Source: Apostichopus parvimensis (taxonomy: Eukaryota > Echinodermata > Holothuroidea > Aspidochirotida > Stichopodidae). Taken from it: 23,085 nt of DNA. The number at the start of each line of letters is the position of its first letter. Positions within the stretch are counted from its first letter, which is position 1. Of the stretch, positions 20,260 through 23,085 are shown piece by piece. The stretch covers positions 7,834 to 30,918 of the forward strand of contig KN890545.1 in NCBI GenBank assembly GCA_000934455.1, given 5' to 3'. The notes under the pieces are model-generated. The model had not been told where the DNA came from and did not search any database. It saw only the letters and a list, made by a program, of their open reading frames with translations. A program made the translations under genes and the position numbers.

Positions 20260-21330
20260 TTTCATGATAACAGCACTTTAATATATGGTATTTATTATTA
20301 TTTATTTATTATAGGGGTATATGCATATGAGTACCGTATGGACTCAAACAAGTCTATACACGCCTTAGTTTCACAGAAGTATCGATTCATATCTTCATCT
20401 GATGACGATAATTTATATACACAATTAATCTTGCGACACACTGTATGAATATCGTTTTTATCATATCTTACATAAGATTGGAGTATACATTATATAGTGA
20501 GCTGTAATATATAACCTTTGGGGAATGACAACCCCGATGCAATGTGGTTTTGTATGACGGAAGAGGGAGGGTATATTTTACTTAAAATCATGACGCGGTG
20601 CAATTCATATGTGACAGAGGTTCTTCCGAGTGATATAATGCTTAAAAGAATTAAGTAAATGACAACTTGTAATCAAAGAAGGGAAACAACAGAAGACCCA
20701 ATTAATTAAATTGACAATATCGAATACTGTTCACATAGAAAGACTGTCGCCACGTCCTTAAACTTGAGAAATAGGATTTAACATTATATCTTTCCATCCG
20801 ATATAATCATTTCAGTTTTAAATCACAGAGCTCTTCCTCCCTCGCTACACATGCTGAGATTATTAGCGAGTAACTCAGCCAGTAAATGACAGGTCTTAGA
20901 GACAACAGGGTGCTATATAGACAACGGCATGCGGAAATAAAACGCGTAGGCATCGCTACACGCCAATTAGCAACATGAAATTGAAGGCCTGTACATAATG
21001 TAACGAATATCATACTAATACTTGTTGCCCCGATCCCGTGACATATCAGTCAGTATATATGTAGCGATGTTGGAAAATATCATTAGGTAACTGTTAGTGT
21101 TCTCAAAACACCCTGATAATATGCGTAATCCTATACAGTTGTGTATATATATATGCACGTATTCCAAGCAAGAGATAAAAGTATGGGTTATTCGATAGTG
21201 CTAGTATTGAATAACGGTAGATTTCATGTTCTGGGCAATCGACATTAATGTGGTAATTGACATGGGAATAAACACCATCGAAAGAGATTCAGTAGGTGCT
21301 ATAAACCTCCCGTACGGAAGTTAATTTTAG
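20260..21330. other. Non-coding stretch
   Basis: AT-rich sequence without a supportable gene. A (TA)n run lies near 21145. Open frames are short and lack features. Confidence 0.5.
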
Positions 21331-21332
21331 GG

Positions 21333-21468
21333 ATGTCCATTCCATTCATCCTCAATATCATTATCATCACAATCGCCATCATCATCATCAGCAGCAGCGG
21401 AATTATTATAACCATCGTCATAGTGGTCGTCATCGTTGTCGTCGTCATCGTTGTCGTCGTCGTCGTCG

Positions 21469-21510
<42 letters not shown>

Positions 21511-21690
21511 CCACCACCCTCATAACCAATTCTATGATCATCACAAACACCACCAGCACCATGGCCATCACCATTACCCTCATTATCATCGTCGTCATGA
21601 TCACTATAATCACCGTCCTCTTTTCCATTACCATCACCCTCACCATTACTAACACTTTCATCACCAGCACCACCAAAACCATGACCGTCA
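21333..21690. repeat. Long compound trinucleotide array (ATC/GTC/ACC)n
   Basis: Over 350 bases consist almost wholly of TCA, TCG and CAC-type triplets. The purest TCG and TCA runs are at about 21455-21510. Keeping one triplet register removes stop codons, so both strands show overlapping 130-codon open frames: Ile/Val/Thr repeats on plus, Met/Thr/Val repeats on minus. Neither has a unique domain, and both are repeat artefacts. Confidence 0.93.
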
Positions 21691-21794
21691 TCAGTTCAGT
21701 TCAGTTTGCCCTAGCCCTGTTATAAGGGGCCGTAGACATTTCTCTCAAAAGTTGCCTTACTCGCCTCTACATGACACTAATAATTTGCCTCATC

Positions 21795-21930
21795 ATCAAT
21801 ATCGTCAGTTCACCAAAACCATTACCACCATCACAATCACCACCATCATATCACCATCACCAACATATCTCTCTCTCACGCTCACCAGCACCAAAACATC
21901 ATCAATTCACCAGGATCACCCATCTTCACC
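21795..21930. repeat. Second diverged CAC/ATC triplet block
   Basis: CATCACC and ACCATCAC-type triplets resume after about 100 bases of non-repeat sequence and are more degenerate than the first block. The two blocks probably descend from one array. Confidence 0.8.
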
Positions 21931-21934
21931 ATAA

Positions 21935-23085
21935 GCTCTATGGACAGGCGTATAAGGGTTGCTTTACGAGATATTTTGATATCATGAACCTACATTGATT
22001 GGTCCACTATCATATGATGGGTACCCGAAGCGGTGCACCCATGCTGGTATGATTGACGTGGTAAGCAACGAGTGCCGTTGGAGGTACTCCAATTAGCGTA
22101 ACAGGGATTACAAAAAGAAAACGTTACTTCTTATCACGGAAGTTTAAACCCAGCCAAGAGTCCTGAATCTATAGAAAATAGTTTAACGAGCAACTGGTGG
22201 TAGCAGCGTTCCCTGGTTTACATATTGAACTTAAACTTTCCCTAACTAAAAATATGAAATTGCGAAACTTTCCATTTCAAACCTAAAAAGTTTCCAAGAG
22301 AATTGTAATGCATCCATTGAATCACTGAAGCCTTGTTAGTGTATGTAAAAAGGCTACATGAGGTCTCATTTAAAACGGAAATAAAAGATTCAAGATGTCG
22401 CAATGGTACGGTAACCTATTTAAGTTTGCAAGTATAAAACAAATTCCATGACATCACTTTTTTAGGACAGAAAATCATTTTGAATAATTGTCTTTTTAAA
22501 AGTAAAGAATCTCTTATACAGACGGAAGTTTATGTTCATACAAAGATATATGAATAATAATAATAATGATAATACATGGCTTGGTTAGACAGCCCTATGT
22601 TGATGAAGCTGTAAAACATTGACCATCAACCCTGTTTGTGTTTCGTTGGAACGTGGGATCCTTTTTCACGAGATCCGTAAAGAAAACAGCAAAACAATGT
22701 ACGTCACATGAAATACTCGCATCTGATTTGTTAGTATCGATATGAATGGATGGACTAACATTACTAGTGAAAATACATCGAACTAATGGACGTTGTCGTT
22801 ACCATGGGTACGATGATACGTCAATCGATGATCCGATAATATAGAGGACACGATGTTTGTAATAGCAGAAACATTGCGTAATATCACACACAATGATGCG
22901 GTCATTGTAGGTAGAGGGAAAGCTAACGATTGACCCGGGTCACCTTTGATCGGAAAAGTGGATAATCATACATCCATGGTAGTGAAGAAAACAATTGTGT
23001 TTCGTCATGAATTTGGCAAACGTCTGATTCCCAGGGCTATCGAAAGTAGCACGATGAATTGAAATGTGAAACATAGTTGGCATAC
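21935..23085. other. Non-coding stretch to the window end
   Basis: No gene is supported. It holds an (ATA)n microsatellite at about 22551-22573, and CCTTTGATC near 22943, which matches the TCF/LEF consensus. No exon with a clear acceptor and donor was found. Confidence 0.45.

Noticed and set aside
20125..20448. 107-codon plus-strand frame with a leucine-rich hydrophobic start
   Set aside because: It is driven by T-rich sequence and the 99-bp-period duplication, with no conserved domain.
1..23085. Search for CRISPR arrays, bacterial operons, rRNA genes and intact transposons
   Set aside because: No regularly spaced identical repeats with unique spacers, no prokaryotic gene layout, no rRNA-like sequence and no recognisable transposase or reverse-transcriptase domain were seen.

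Overview
This is an AT-rich stretch of animal nuclear DNA. It has a spliced gene with GT-AG introns, many microsatellites and minisatellites, long homopolymer tracts and large stretches without convincing coding sequence. The gene density, intron sizes and recurrent poly-C and CT tracts suggest a marine invertebrate, possibly an echinoderm. That placement is inference from general character, not from a diagnostic marker. There are no bacterial operons, CRISPR arrays, rRNA genes or convincing tRNA genes.

The one gene identified with confidence is an LSM12 orthologue on the minus strand (9954 down to 5674). It has five coding exons of 139, 140, 101, 136 and 39 bp. Their junction phases join without a frameshift into a 184-residue protein with an Lsm-like N-terminal domain and a C-terminal anticodon-binding-like (AD) domain. 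Only exons 1 and 4 appear as sizeable open frames. The other three were found by following splice signals and family similarity. Intron 3 carries a 96-bp tandem repeat, and intron 4 a long pyrimidine tract.

Layout. 1-1100: two weak exon or small-ORF candidates on opposite strands. 1100-5100: apparently intergenic, with simple repeats, a 23-bp duplication and a G-rich island near 3240. 5116-5216: a near-perfect long hairpin just beyond the 3' end of LSM12. 5250-9954: LSM12. 9955-11640: its upstream region, with a perfect 14-bp-arm hairpin, a full CRE palindrome and a CpG-rich block that looks like a promoter plus first exon (11439-11500, minus). 12400-12665: a degenerate 29-32-bp minisatellite and a perfect DR1 nuclear-receptor element. 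15640-17770: C-tracts, a CRE, a perfect NRF1 site and a well-bounded exon candidate (17711-17766, plus). 20116-20259: a spaced duplication. 21333-21930: trinucleotide arrays that create spurious long open frames on both strands.

No multi-gene system can be supported. The most interesting items are the 5116-5216 hairpin, whose imperfections are G-U compatible only on the plus strand, the CpG-rich upstream exon that points into LSM12, and the exon and NRF1 cluster near 17.5 kb.
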